Shown: positions 41,473-50,730, numbered from the stretch's first letter. The stretch: DNA of 64,000 bases from Bradyrhizobium sp. BR13661 (GCF_029892425.1 NZ_JARXWB010000021.1:1-64000); one strand, 5' to 3'. Numbers and translations are program-made. Notes: generated from the sequence alone by a model not told the origin.

Positions 41473-42501
41473 TCAGTTGACACCAAGTTTCTTTTGCAAG
41501 CTGGACGACGACGTCGTGTACTGGAACACGAGCCGCTTCTCCGGATACACGTAGCGGTGGGCTTTTTGCGACATCAGTGCGCCCTCGTGGAAGCCGCACA
41601 GGATGAGCTTGATCTTGCCGGGATAGGTGTTGATGTCGCCGATGGCGAAGATGCCGGGAACGTTGGTCTCGAACGCCGACGTCTCGACCGGCACCAGATT
41701 GTTCTCCAGTGCGATGCCCCAGTTCGCGACCGGACCGAGCTTCATGGTCAGGCCGAAGAACGGCAGCATGGTGTCGCAGGCAATCTCGCTGACATTGTTG
41801 TCGTTGCCCTTGACGGTGGCGCCGGTCAGCTTGCCTTCGGCGCCGGACAGCGCCGTGACCTGGCCGAGCCGCAGATCCATCTTGCCGTCGGCGACCAGCG
41901 CGCGCATCTGCTCGACGCTGTGGGGCGCAGCACGGAAATCGTCGCGACGGTGCAGCAGCGTGATGCGCCTGGCCAGCGGATGCAGGTTGAGCGTCCAGTC
42001 GAGCGCGGAATCGCCGCCGCCGACGATCAGCACGTTCTTGTCGCGGAATGTTTCCATCTTGCGCACGGCGTAGTGCACCGAGGTGCCTTCATAGGCCTCG
42101 ATGCCCGGCACCGGCGGACGCTTCGGCTGGAACGAGCCGCCGCCGGCTGCGATCACCAGCACCTTGCATTCGAACACCTTGCCGACGTCGGTTGTGCAGC
42201 GGAATGCGGGATCGCCGATCTTCTCCACCGTCTCCACCATCTCGCCGAGATGGAAGGTCGGGTGAAACGGCTTGATCTGCTCCATCAGCGCGTCGGTGAG
42301 GCCCTGCCCCGACACCTGCGGAATGCCGGGAATGTCGTAGATCGGCTTTTCCGGATAGAGCTCGGCGCATTGGCCGCCGACCTTGTCGAGGATGTCGACG
42401 AAATGCGTCTTCATGTCGAGAAGGCCAAGCTCGAAGGCGGCGAACAGACCGCAAGGGCCGGCGCCAATAATCAGCACATCGGTTTTGATCACGTCGCTCA
42501 T
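41473..42501 (-). CDS. ferredoxin/flavodoxin-NADP+ reductase, thioredoxin-reductase type
   Basis: This 342-residue flavoprotein moves electrons between NADPH and ferredoxin or flavodoxin. It has the TrxR-like FAD motif LIIGAGPCGLFAAFELG (10-26), the NADPH motif VLIVGGGDSALDWTL, and the closing GIFAIGDINTYPGKIKLIL. It lacks the CxxC redox pair of true thioredoxin reductases, and its C-terminal LVFQYTTSSSSLQKKLGV tail matches the YumC/Rhodopseudomonas FNR type. A 2Fe-2S ferredoxin gene lies 0.7 kb away on the same strand and is a likely partner. It is divergent from the thioesterase gene. Confidence 0.9.
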   Translation of the reverse strand: MSDVIKTDVLIIGAGPCGLFAAFELGLLDMKTHFVDILDKVGGQCAELYPEKPIYDIPGIPQVSGQGLTDALMEQIKPFHPTFHLGEMVETVEKIGDPAFRCTTDVGKVFECKVLVIAAGGGSFQPKRPPVPGIEAYEGTSVHYAVRKMETFRDKNVLIVGGGDSALDWTLNLHPLARRITLLHRRDDFRAAPHSVEQMRALVADGKMDLRLGQVTALSGAEGKLTGATVKGNDNNVSEIACDTMLPFFGLTMKLGPVANWGIALENNLVPVETSAFETNVPGIFAIGDINTYPGKIKLILCGFHEGALMSQKAHRYVYPEKRLVFQYTTSSSSLQKKLGVN

Positions 42502-42683
42502 GTCGTCTCTTTATCGGTCGTTATCGGTTGGACGGCGCCCTGCGGGCAGAGGTGACCCTGCCTGTCTAGCCAACGGGGATGGATCAGGGAAGGCATAAAA
42601 GCAGGAGCGCCCCGCAGGCACAACCACTTGCCGGGTCAAAATAACTGGGCTGTAACGAGGATGGATTTGACGGAGATCAATCG

Positions 42684-43151
42684 GTGAACGCACCAAGCCG
42701 CCTCGACACGACACCGCGCCTGGAGGACTTTCCCTTTCGCCTCAGCGACATTGTGCGCTTCGGCGATCTCGACCCGAACCAGCACGTGAACAACGCAGTC
42801 TACGCCACCTATTTCGAGACCGGCCGCGTCACGCTGATGAAGCTTCCCCAGTACGGGCTGACGCCGCCGGGTTTCGCCTGGATCATGGTGCGGCTCGACA
42901 TGCATTTCCGCGCCGAGCTGCACTGGCCGAATACGATCGAGCTCGGCCTTGGCGTCGTGAAGCTCGGACGCACGTCCGTGACCTTCGAGCAGGTGGTGTG
43001 TTCAAACGGCACGTGCATCGCCTCGGCAACGTCGGTCGGCGTTCTGCTCGACGAAGCGACGCGTCGGCCCGCGCCGCTGACTGCGGAGGTGATCGAGAAA
43101 TTCAAACCCTGGCACAAGCGCGGCATCGAGGTCGCGCCGCCGAGCAAGTAA
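42684..43151 (+). CDS. hotdog-fold acyl-CoA thioesterase
   Basis: This 155-residue protein of the YbgC/4-hydroxybenzoyl-CoA thioesterase type has the catalytic Asp region RFGDLDPNQHVNNAVYATYF and the strand WIMVRLDMHFRAELHWPN. These proteins hydrolyse acyl-CoA thioesters in the cytosol. The start GTG 42684 has CGGAG at 42671-42675. It is transcribed against the ferredoxin gene, with 10 bp between their stops. Confidence 0.87.
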   Translation: MNAPSRLDTTPRLEDFPFRLSDIVRFGDLDPNQHVNNAVYATYFETGRVTLMKLPQYGLTPPGFAWIMVRLDMHFRAELHWPNTIELGLGVVKLGRTSVTFEQVVCSNGTCIASATSVGVLLDEATRRPAPLTAEVIEKFKPWHKRGIEVAPPSK

Positions 43152-43161
43152 GGCCGAAAGA

Positions 43162-43482
43162 TCAGGCCTGGCGTTCCGGCGTCGACACCACGAGCCCGTC
43201 GAGCTCGTCGGAGACCTTGATCTGGCAGGACAGGCGCGAGTTCGGGCGCACGTCGAAACCGAAGTCGAGCATGTCCTCTTCCATGGGAGTCGGGCTGCCG
43301 ACCTTCTCACGCCAGGCTTCGTCGACATAGACATGGCAGGTCGCGCAAGCGCAGGCGCCGCCACACTCGGCCTCGATGCCGGGAATGCTGTTGCGGATGG
43401 CGGCTTCCATCACGGTCGCGCCGTTCTCGATTTCCACCGTGCGGGTTTCGCCCTTGTGGTCGACAAAGTGAATTTTGGCCAT
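43162..43482 (-). CDS. adrenodoxin-type 2Fe-2S ferredoxin
   Basis: This 106-residue ferredoxin has its cluster ligands at C40, C46, C49 and C86 (CGGACACATC with C-x5-C-x2-C, then LSCQI). Acidic PMEEDMLDF in the middle is typical of vertebrate-type/FdxB-like ferredoxins that serve cytochromes P450 or Fe-S assembly. ATG 43482 with GAGAAC upstream fits the family N-terminus; the longer frame is not supported. The nearby TrxR-type FNR is the probable reductase, which is an inference from proximity. Confidence 0.93.
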   Translation of the reverse strand: MAKIHFVDHKGETRTVEIENGATVMEAAIRNSIPGIEAECGGACACATCHVYVDEAWREKVGSPTPMEEDMLDFGFDVRPNSRLSCQIKVSDELDGLVVSTPERQA

Positions 43483-43560
43483 GTGTTCTCGTGCTGCCGC
43501 GATCTGGGGAAAAAGGAGGGTCCGGGTTGTCCTATAACGGGTCGCTCCGGGCCGCGCCAT

Positions 43561-43615
43561 AGCGTTTTCAAGCGAACTGGATAGCGGCTCGCGGGCAGAA
43601 AACGCGTCAAATCAA
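43561..43615. repeat. dispersed intergenic repeat, family B copy 2
   Basis: This element (AGCGTTTTCAAGCGAACTGG ... GCAGAAAACGCGTC) corresponds to 19875-19930 with several substitutions. It fills most of the gap between the Hpt and ferredoxin genes. Confidence 0.75.
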
Positions 43616-43646
43616 GAGCTCAAGGCCCCGACTCCGGGGCGCTGGC

Positions 43647-44021
43647 TTAGTGCTTGAGGATCGTCGCAATCGCCGCGCGCACCTCGGCGACGGCCTGCTT
43701 CAGGGCCGCAAAGGCTCGGGGCGGGTTGTTGCCGGTCCGGACGGCCGTCTCGAGGCAGGCTGCCGCATCGGCAACAGCGAAGGCGCCGATCCCGCGGGCC
43801 GAGCCCTTGAGCTTGTGGGCAAGCGCGCCGGTCTCGGCCGGCAGCGCCGTCATCGCCGCGAGCAGCCGCACGGCCTGCTCGGCGAACATCGCAAGGACTT
43901 CCTGCTCCAGCTCGGCATCGCCGAGTGTCATGCGCGAGAGGTGGTCGAGGTCGAGCGGGCTGTCGATGGGCGCAAGCGGGGGCGAGGGCATCCAGTCCAT
44001 CCGTTGCAGTTCAGGCGTCAT
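43647..44021 (-). CDS. Hpt (histidine phosphotransfer) domain protein
   Basis: This is a 124-residue single Hpt domain. The phosphorylated histidine is in ALAHKLKGSARGIGA (H69), preceded by the helix LEQEVLAMFAEQAVRLLAAM and followed by VADAAACLETAVRTG. Such proteins pass phosphate between receiver domains in phosphorelays; the partners are not encoded in this window. Its start diverges from the GPR-like gene across 392 bp containing a CtrA-type box. Confidence 0.88.
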   Translation of the reverse strand: MTPELQRMDWMPSPPLAPIDSPLDLDHLSRMTLGDAELEQEVLAMFAEQAVRLLAAMTALPAETGALAHKLKGSARGIGAFAVADAAACLETAVRTGNNPPRAFAALKQAVAEVRAAIATILKH

Positions 44022-44413
44022 GACGCAGGCCCCGGCATCGCGCGATGGTCCGCCGGTCCGGCGGTTCGCCCCACCGAAGCATGGAAATGGTTAACGAAGT
44101 GTTTGGGCCGTTTGACGCAAATCCGCCGGTTTATTGACGAAAAGTTGCCGCAATCGGCCGGCTTCGGTGGAGAATTCCATTGAAGGTTAAGGCGTTACGC
44201 CGCGATCCTGTTAACGATGATTAAGATTGTCTTAATCGCGGGCATTTCATTCGCGACGCTCTGCCAATAGGATGTTGCGGAAATTGGCGGACAAGCCGTC
44301 CGGGTGGGGATGGCTCGGTGATCCGCGCAAGCGGCATGATCCGGTCTGTGAGCTTGCGCAGCGCGCAGGGCTCGCGGGGGGACGCGTAAAAGTAACGAGG
44401 GCTCGGACTGAAC
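44022..44413. other. 392-bp divergent Hpt/gpr regulatory region
   Basis: The region holds both promoters. Several TTAA half-sites occur (44187-44190, 44211-44214) in addition to the perfect CtrA-type site listed separately. The gpr side has a weak GAGG (44397-44400). No gene is supported here. Confidence 0.55.
44221..44235. promoter_or_regulatory. CtrA-type binding site
   Basis: The site reads TTAA-GATTGTC-TTAA, a perfect TTAA-N7-TTAA match, with a further TTAA 6 nt upstream (44211-44214). It lies 179 bp before the gpr-like start and 200 bp before the Hpt start. Confidence 0.6.
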
Positions 44414-47400
44414 ATGGCCAATACTCCCAAAAAGGTCAAAGACCCCACAGAAGTTGCGCTTTCTGCGATCCAGGAAGCCCTCAACATCAGCGACACGGCT
44501 GCCGATACCAGCCGCAACGCATCGATGCGCAACGAAGCGGCGCCTTCGGTCGCCCCGCCGGCGCCTCCCGTGTTCGACGAACCGGCCTTCGAGCCGCGGC
44601 CTGCCGCCAACGAGCGCGCCACCGTGTTCGACACGATCGAGGAACCGCGCTCATCGCGCCGTGCCGCCAATGACGACCGCGAGACCATCGGCCAGCTGCT
44701 GCAGTCGCTGCAGACCAGCCGCCCTTCCCGCAACATCTATACCGGCGCGACCATCTTCACGGTGATCTGGCTCGTCGCCTGCGCCGCGCTGACGGTCGGC
44801 TTCCTGCCCTCGATCCGGGCCGCCATGGGCGAGAGCGGCGGCGTGCTGGCGATCGCCGGCCTGGTCACGATGTTCTTCGCGCCGATCATGCTGTTCTATT
44901 TCCTCGCCAGCCTCGTGTGGCGCGGCCAGCAGATGAGCCAGGTCGCGCAGGCGATGGCGCAGGTCGCGATCCGCTTCTCGGAGCCGGAAGGCTCGGCCTC
45001 GGATTCCATGGTCACCGTCGGCCAGGCCATCCGCCGCGAGGTCGCTGCGATGGGCGACGGCATCGAGCGCGCGATTGCGCGCGCCGGTGAGCTCGAAACG
45101 CTGGTCGCCAACGAGGTCGCGGCGCTCGAGCGTGCCTATTCCGACAACGAAGTGCGCATCCGCGCCCTGCTCCAGGACATCGCGCATCAGCGCGACAACC
45201 TGGTCGGCCAGGCCGAGCAGGTCCGCAGCGCCATCTCCGGCGTGCAGATCGACCTCCGCCATGACATCGCGCTGATCTCGGACGCGATTGCCTCGCGCGT
45301 CGATGAAGTCGCCAAGTCCATCACCGGCGCGCTCGAAGAGCGCGGCGCCCACATCACCGGCGCGCTGAGCCATGCCGGCGACAACATGATCCTGGCGCTC
45401 GGCGAGCGCGGCGGCGACCTGCTCGACCGCCTCGAGGAAGCGAGCGCGGAGACCACGCGCGCCGTGCTCGACGCCAGCGAACGGCTGACCACCAGCCTCA
45501 ACTTCAAGACCGGCCACGTCCACGACGAATTCGTCGACCTCGCCGACCGCGTCCATGAGATGCTGAACGAGCGCATCGACCGCATCACCGGCGAGTTCGA
45601 GCAGCGTTCCGCCGCGATCGTCGACGGCATCTCCGAGCGCACCGAGCAGGTGCACGACAGCCTCAAGAATTCGTCGGACTCGCTGCTGCTCGAGCTCGAG
45701 CTGCGCTCCAACGACCTCTCCGCCAAGATCGACGACGCCGGCAATCGCCTCGCCGGCCAGATCATGACGTCCGGCGACAAGGCGAGCGAGGCGCTCGACG
45801 CCACGGTCAACACCCTCGTCGCCAAGGTCGTCAGCCAGACCGAGACCGCGCACGATTCGCTGTCGCTGCAGATGAGCGCGTTCGACGAGCTGGTGAAGAA
45901 CCAGGGCTCCGAGCTGGTCGAGAAGTTCGCCCGCGATTCCGGCACGCTGGGTGCCCTGATCACGCGCCACATCTCCGAGTTCGACCGCACCGTGAAGACC
46001 TTCGGCGGCGAGATCGTCGAGCGCATGGGCCAGCGCACCCAGGACATCCATGAGTCGCTCAAGACCTATGTCGACAATTTCGACACCCGCTTCACCTCCA
46101 ACGGCGGCGCGATCACGGCCGTTCTCGACCAGCGGCTGGTGCAGTTCGAGACCACGATCGGCGAGCGCGTTTCCAACTTCGACGCCTCGCTGAACAGCAA
46201 GATCGCCAACCTCGACGGCACGATCGAAGGCCACATCAAGACCTTCGACGAGCAGCTCGGCGGCCGCGTCGGTGCGCTCGAGCAGTCGTTCGACACCCGT
46301 GCGAAGTCCGTCACCGAGACCATCGACGGACGTCTCAACACGCTCTCCACGACGCTGACCGAAGGTGCGACGCAAGCGATCCAGTCGATCGAAACGCGCC
46401 TGACCCACCTCACCGGCACGCTCACCGGAGGCGCGACGCAGGCGCTCGAATCCATCGACAGCCGCCTGACCTATCTCAGCACCGCCGTGACCAACGGCGC
46501 CTCGCAGGCCGTGCAGTCGATCGACACCCGCCTCACCCTCTTGACCTCGACGCTCACGGACGGCACGGCGCAGGCGATCGAGGCCATCGATCGTCGTATC
46601 ACCGGCGTCAGCGACCTCATCGACGGCCGCAGCATGCACCTGACCGATACGGTCACCGCGCGCTTCCAGGACATCCGCGAGGCCATCGAGACCAAGGTCG
46701 GTTCGGTTGCCAACGACATCGACGTCCGCGTCGCGCAGTTCGAGGACCTGCTCGGCTCGCGTGTCGAGGCCGTTGCCGGCCGCATCGAGAGCAGCGGCCG
46801 CCAGGCCAGCGAGGACATGATGTCCCGCGCCGAGATGATCTCGACCGCGATCCGCTCGCATGTCGAGGACGCCGAGCGTTCGCTCACCAACCTCGTGGTC
46901 AACACCAGCGAGACGATCCAGACCGGTGCGCGCACGGCGCAGCAGTCGCTGATGACGGTCTCCTCGGACGTCAACGCCCAGCTCAAGATGACCTCCGCCG
47001 AGGTCGAGCGCTCGCTGACCGCGGTCGGCACCGGTGCTGCGAACTCGATCCTGACCAGCGCCCGCGAAGCGCAGTCAAGCCTGGTCGCGGCCTCGGGCGA
47101 TGCCTCCAACCAGATCAAGGGCCTCGCGGCCGATGTCGAGCGCACGCTGTCCGCGGCTGGCTCGGCCACCGCCGCCTCGATCCTGGCCGGCGCCCGCGAG
47201 GTGCAGACCACGCTCGTCACTGCCTCTTCGGACGCGGCCAACCACGTCAAGACGCTCACCGCCGACGTGCAGCGCTCGCTGTCGATGGCCGGCACCTCGA
47301 CGGCGGAATCGATCACCGCCGGCGCGCGCGATGCCCAGGGCACGCTGATCGCCGCCTCGACCGAGACGGCCAATCAGATCAAGGCGCTGTCTTCCGACGT

Positions 47401-50131
47401 GCAGCGCTCACTCTCGATGGCGGGCACCGCGACGGCCGAGACCATCATGACGGGCGCGCGCGAGGCCCAGAGCACGCTCGTCGCCGGATCTGCGGATGCG
47501 GCAAACCAGGTCAAGGCTCTAACAGCGGATGTGCAGCGCTCGCTCTCGATGGCTGGCACCTCGACGGCGGAGAGCATTTTGGCCGGCGCGCGCGAAGCCC
47601 AGAGCACGCTGGTCACCGCGTCCTCGGAGGCGGCGAGCCAGGTCAAGTCGCTCGCGGCCGAAGTGCACCGCTCGCTCTCGCAGGTCGGCCAGACCACCGC
47701 CGAGACGATCACGGCCAGCGCCCGCGACGCCCAGAGCACGCTTCTTGCTGTCTCCGCAGAGCAAACCGGCCAGGTCCGTTCGCTCGCGGCCGAGATGCAG
47801 CGCGCGCTGGCGACCGCCGGCGGCGCCACCATCGAGGCGCTCACCAGCGGCGTGCGCGAGGCCCAGGGCACGCTCATCACCGCTTCGACCGATGCGGCGA
47901 GCCAGATCAAGTCGCTGACGACGGACATCGAGCGCACGCTGACCGCGGTCGGCGCCGACACCGCTTCGACCATCCTCAACAGCGCCCGTGAGGCCCAGAC
48001 CTCGCTGACCTCGACCTCGGCGGATGCCGCCAGCCAGATCCGCACGATCTCGACCGAGATCGAGCGCGCGCTGAGCACGGCCACGTCGAACGCGACCAAC
48101 GACATCCAGACCAGCGCGCTCAACGCCCAGAACGCGCTGATCTCCGCCTCCAACGAGGCGAGCTCGCGGGTCAAGTCGAGCTCGGCCGACGTCGAGCGTT
48201 CGGTGCTCGCCGCCAGCTCGAGCTTCGGCCAGGCCATGACCGGCAAGACCGACGAGATCGTCACCTATGTGCAGCAGCAGGCCGACCGCCTCTCGAACAT
48301 GATCGACGCCAAGCGCGGCTCGCTCGTGGACGCGATCGGCTCGAAGACCAGCCAGCTCACGCTCGACATCGACCGCGTCACCTCGGACGCGCTGAAGTCG
48401 ATCGAGACGCGCGGCCAGGCCTTCTCCCAGACCATGATGGGCAACGGCAACGAAGTCGCCCGCACCATCAACGCGGCGAGCGAGATCGCGACCGGCGCGG
48501 TCGGCAAGTCGCTCAAGGACCTCGAAGCCGCCTCGCGCGCGGCGATCGACCAGTCGCGCCAAGTCTCGATCGCGGCCGTCACCGAGATGCAGGAGACCAG
48601 CAAGATCCTGCGTACCGACACGGTCGCCCTGTTCGAGCGCCTGCGCGAAGGCAACATCCTCCTCCAGGAGGTGCTGACCGGTGCGCACGACAACCTCAAC
48701 TCGCTCGAGCGGGCGCTGGTGACGCGTGTCGCCGACTTCGTCTCGGCGATGAACGACGTCACCTTGCGCAACGGCGCTGCGACGCAGAACCTGGAAGACC
48801 AGCTCAACGTCTTCAACAGCAAGACCACGCGCGCACTCCAGGATCTCGGCGAGCTGTCGACCCAGTTCGACGCGCACGGCAAGGCACTCGTCGATGCCGC
48901 ACAGGTCGTCGAGCAGAGCAACAGGAACACCACCGCCTCGCTTGCCGAACGCAAGGCGGCGCTGGAATCGCTCGTCACCACCATCGACCTGCGCACCGCC
49001 GATCTCGACCAGCGCCTGTCGCGCTTCACCGGGCTGCTCGATGAGTCGCTCGCTGCGGCCGAGGAGCGTGCCCGCGATATCGCCCGCGTGGTCGCCGAGA
49101 CCGCCGGCGCAGGCTCGGCCGCGATCACCCGCCAGTTCGAGGCGGTGCGGTCGGCGTCCGAAGAGGAGCACCGCCAGACCATCGAGGCCATGCACGACAT
49201 CTACCGCCAGACCACGGACGAGGCGGATGCGATGTTCAAGCAGTCGGCCGAGAAGTTCGGCAACCTCGTGTCCAGCATGAAGCAGATGGCGTTCGAGATG
49301 CACAACGAGCTCGAAGCCACCCGCAACGAGCTGCGTCGCGGCGTGCTCGAGATGCCGCAGGAGGCCGCCGAGAGCACGGCGCAGATGCGCAAGGTGATCG
49401 TCGACCAGATCGAGGCCCTCGCCGAGCTCAACCGCATCGTGGCGCAGCACGGCCGTGGCCTCGACGTCACCACCACGGGCCGCGCCTCCGTCGCCGTCCA
49501 GCGCCAGGAAGAGCCGGTGATGGCAAGCGTGGGCGCCCGGGCGACCGAGACCCGCATGCGCGACACCGGCAGCGCCTCGACGCTGCCGCCGCCGGACCTC
49601 GGCATGCCCGCCTCCTCGCGTCGCACGGAGGCACCGCCGGTTGCCCCCGGCGGCAACGACCAGGGCCGCGACGGCTGGCTGTCGGATCTCCTGAGCCGCA
49701 CGGACGCCAACCAGGCGGCTCCGAGCGGACGTGAGGCCCCGCGCGGCCGCCAGGCCGCACCCGCTCCGCAGCCCCAGGCCCCGCAGAGCAGCGGTAATCC
49801 GCTGGAATCGCTGTCGCTCGACATCGGCCGGCTGATGGACCGCAACCTCGCCTCCGAGATGTGGGACCGCTACCAGCGCGGCGAGAACAAGGCCTTCACC
49901 AAGCGCCTGTACACGCCCGCCGGCCAGAAGGCTTTTGACGAGGTCGCCCGCAAATATCGGGCCGACCGCAACTTCAAGGGCACGGTCGACCGCTACGTCA
50001 GCGAGTTCGAACGCCTGCTCGACGAAGTCGCCCGCGACGGCCGCGGCCCGCAGGAGCTGCGCAGCCACCTGACCTCGGAGACGGGTCTGGTCTACACGCT
50101 GCTCGCACATGCCGCGGGGCGGTTGGGGTAA
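44414..50131 (+). CDS. giant growth-pole-ring-like protein (GPR/RgsE type)
   Basis: This is a 1905-residue protein. After about 105 polar residues come two membrane segments (about 107-130 and 143-165, IYTGATIFTVIWLVACAALT and VLAIAGLVTMFFAPIMLFYF). More than 1500 residues of almost unbroken amphipathic helix follow, with apolipoprotein-like 11/22-residue periodicity. A Pro/Gln-rich linker (about 1690-1800) and a conserved-looking C-terminal globular part (SLSLDIGRLMDRNLASEMWD, then ENKAFTKRLYTPAGQKAFDE) end the protein. Size and layout match the Agrobacterium GPR and Sinorhizobium RgsE proteins, which form a ring at the growing pole and are needed for polar growth. Residues 640-727 are four 22-residue repeats and 828-1267 are ten 44-residue repeats. 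The orthology call is from architecture, not alignment. Confidence 0.82.
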   Translation: MANTPKKVKDPTEVALSAIQEALNISDTAADTSRNASMRNEAAPSVAPPAPPVFDEPAFEPRPAANERATVFDTIEEPRSSRRAANDDRETIGQLLQSLQTSRPSRNIYTGATIFTVIWLVACAALTVGFLPSIRAAMGESGGVLAIAGLVTMFFAPIMLFYFLASLVWRGQQMSQVAQAMAQVAIRFSEPEGSASDSMVTVGQAIRREVAAMGDGIERAIARAGELETLVANEVAALERAYSDNEVRIRALLQDIAHQRDNLVGQAEQVRSAISGVQIDLRHDIALISDAIASRVDEVAKSITGALEERGAHITGALSHAGDNMILALGERGGDLLDRLEEASAETTRAVLDASERLTTSLNFKTGHVHDEFVDLADRVHEMLNERIDRITGEFEQRSAAIVDGISERTEQVHDSLKNSSDSLLLELELRSNDLSAKIDDAGNRLAGQIMTSGDKASEALDATVNTLVAKVVSQTETAHDSLSLQMSAFDELVKNQGSELVEKFARDSGTLGALITRHISEFDRTVKTFGGEIVERMGQRTQDIHESLKTYVDNFDTRFTSNGGAITAVLDQRLVQFETTIGERVSNFDASLNSKIANLDGTIEGHIKTFDEQLGGRVGALEQSFDTRAKSVTETIDGRLNTLSTTLTEGATQAIQSIETRLTHLTGTLTGGATQALESIDSRLTYLSTAVTNGASQAVQSIDTRLTLLTSTLTDGTAQAIEAIDRRITGVSDLIDGRSMHLTDTVTARFQDIREAIETKVGSVANDIDVRVAQFEDLLGSRVEAVAGRIESSGRQASEDMMSRAEMISTAIRSHVEDAERSLTNLVVNTSETIQTGARTAQQSLMTVSSDVNAQLKMTSAEVERSLTAVGTGAANSILTSAREAQSSLVAASGDASNQIKGLAADVERTLSAAGSATAASILAGAREVQTTLVTASSDAANHVKTLTADVQRSLSMAGTSTAESITAGARDAQGTLIAASTETANQIKALSSDVQRSLSMAGTATAETIMTGAREAQSTLVAGSADAANQVKALTADVQRSLSMAGTSTAESILAGAREAQSTLVTASSEAASQVKSLAAEVHRSLSQVGQTTAETITASARDAQSTLLAVSAEQTGQVRSLAAEMQRALATAGGATIEALTSGVREAQGTLITASTDAASQIKSLTTDIERTLTAVGADTASTILNSAREAQTSLTSTSADAASQIRTISTEIERALSTATSNATNDIQTSALNAQNALISASNEASSRVKSSSADVERSVLAASSSFGQAMTGKTDEIVTYVQQQADRLSNMIDAKRGSLVDAIGSKTSQLTLDIDRVTSDALKSIETRGQAFSQTMMGNGNEVARTINAASEIATGAVGKSLKDLEAASRAAIDQSRQVSIAAVTEMQETSKILRTDTVALFERLREGNILLQEVLTGAHDNLNSLERALVTRVADFVSAMNDVTLRNGAATQNLEDQLNVFNSKTTRALQDLGELSTQFDAHGKALVDAAQVVEQSNRNTTASLAERKAALESLVTTIDLRTADLDQRLSRFTGLLDESLAAAEERARDIARVVAETAGAGSAAITRQFEAVRSASEEEHRQTIEAMHDIYRQTTDEADAMFKQSAEKFGNLVSSMKQMAFEMHNELEATRNELRRGVLEMPQEAAESTAQMRKVIVDQIEALAELNRIVAQHGRGLDVTTTGRASVAVQRQEEPVMASVGARATETRMRDTGSASTLPPPDLGMPASSRRTEAPPVAPGGNDQGRDGWLSDLLSRTDANQAAPSGREAPRGRQAAPAPQPQAPQSSGNPLESLSLDIGRLMDRNLASEMWDRYQRGENKAFTKRLYTPAGQKAFDEVARKYRADRNFKGTVDRYVSEFERLLDEVARDGRGPQELRSHLTSETGLVYTLLAHAAGRLG
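46331..46594 (+). repeat. four 66-bp coding repeats in the gpr-like gene
   Basis: These encode four exact-register 22-residue units (residues 640-727) of the form RLTHLTGTLTGGATQALESI plus two residues. They match the apolipoprotein 2 x 11 helical period. Confidence 0.9.
46895..48214 (+). repeat. ten 132-bp coding repeats in the gpr-like gene
   Basis: Ten successive 44-residue units (4 x 11; residues 828-1267) start at 46895, 47027, 47159, 47291, 47423, 47555, 47687, 47819, 47951 and 48083 without a single indel. The consensus is near TAESI-AGAREAQSTLV-AS. The central units (47159-47686) are most alike. Confidence 0.93.
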
Positions 50132-50164
50132 AGCGGCTAAGCTTGCGTGAACAATCAAACGCGA

Positions 50165-50190
50165 ACGGAGGCCTCACGGCCTCCGTTTTT
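50165..50190 (+). terminator. rho-independent terminator of the gpr-like gene
   Basis: A 9-bp stem ACGGAGGCC / GGCCTCCGT (50165-50173, 50178-50186) has loop TCAC and is followed by TTTT. It lies 33 bp after the stop codon. Confidence 0.9.
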
Positions 50191-50223
50191 CGTTGTAGCA
50201 TGGCGGGCAAACAGGAACTGCCG

Positions 50224-50730
50224 ATGGTATTCATTCTCTCGGGTGACGGGCGCGACGACGAACATCCGGCAGCAGAACATGCGTTCGAGCGATACGAATC
50301 CTATCTCGCCGAAAACCGAGCGGTGTTCCCGCCTCACGCCTACGAGCTCGCAACCTCCGACTGGTTCTACCATACGAGGGACCACCGCTGCCCACACGAT
50401 GCCTGGCTGGAGTCGCTACAAATATCGGAAAGGCCCGGCGCTCAGCCTCGTCAGCGATCCTGCTCAATCGCGCTGCGCCTGCTTGGCGCCTACCACGACG
50501 GGCACATCGAGATCACGTATCCGACCGTGTACGCCTACTCGCTCCAGGAGCTATCGCCGGATGCGCCGTCGCACGGCGATTGGCGCTACGACGAGTTTCG
50601 TATCTCGGATCGTGGTCACTTGATTCACGAGATCGAGTGGGCTTACCGCGCTCAGTGCAAGGCGTTCGTATGGGTCATTGAAGCCGATGACATCGAGTTC
50701 CGGTGGGTACCGAAACAGGAGCGCGCCTGA
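50224..50730 (+). CDS. hypothetical protein
   Basis: This is a 168-residue soluble protein with no domain I recognise. It is rich in His, Tyr, Trp and acidic residues (DGRDDEHPAAEHAFERYESY; ELATSDWFYHTRDHRCPHDA; CKAFVWVIEADDIEFRWVPK). The frame is open from GTG 50143, but that start would run through the 50165-50190 terminator. ATG 50224 has AGGA upstream, so I use it. It is isolated between the gpr-like gene and a repeat, and base use looks less GC-rich than its neighbours, so recent acquisition is possible. Confidence 0.6.
   Translation: MVFILSGDGRDDEHPAAEHAFERYESYLAENRAVFPPHAYELATSDWFYHTRDHRCPHDAWLESLQISERPGAQPRQRSCSIALRLLGAYHDGHIEITYPTVYAYSLQELSPDAPSHGDWRYDEFRISDRGHLIHEIEWAYRAQCKAFVWVIEADDIEFRWVPKQERA

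Noticed and set aside
46331..48214. Tandem repeats that could be mistaken for a CRISPR or minisatellite
   Set aside because: Units are multiples of 3 in register with a single long protein and match helical 11-residue periodicity; there are no spacers.
47519..50158. 879-residue minus-strand frame opposite the gpr-like gene
   Set aside because: It is antisense to the repetitive coding region; its apparent repeats are the reverse of the 44-residue units.
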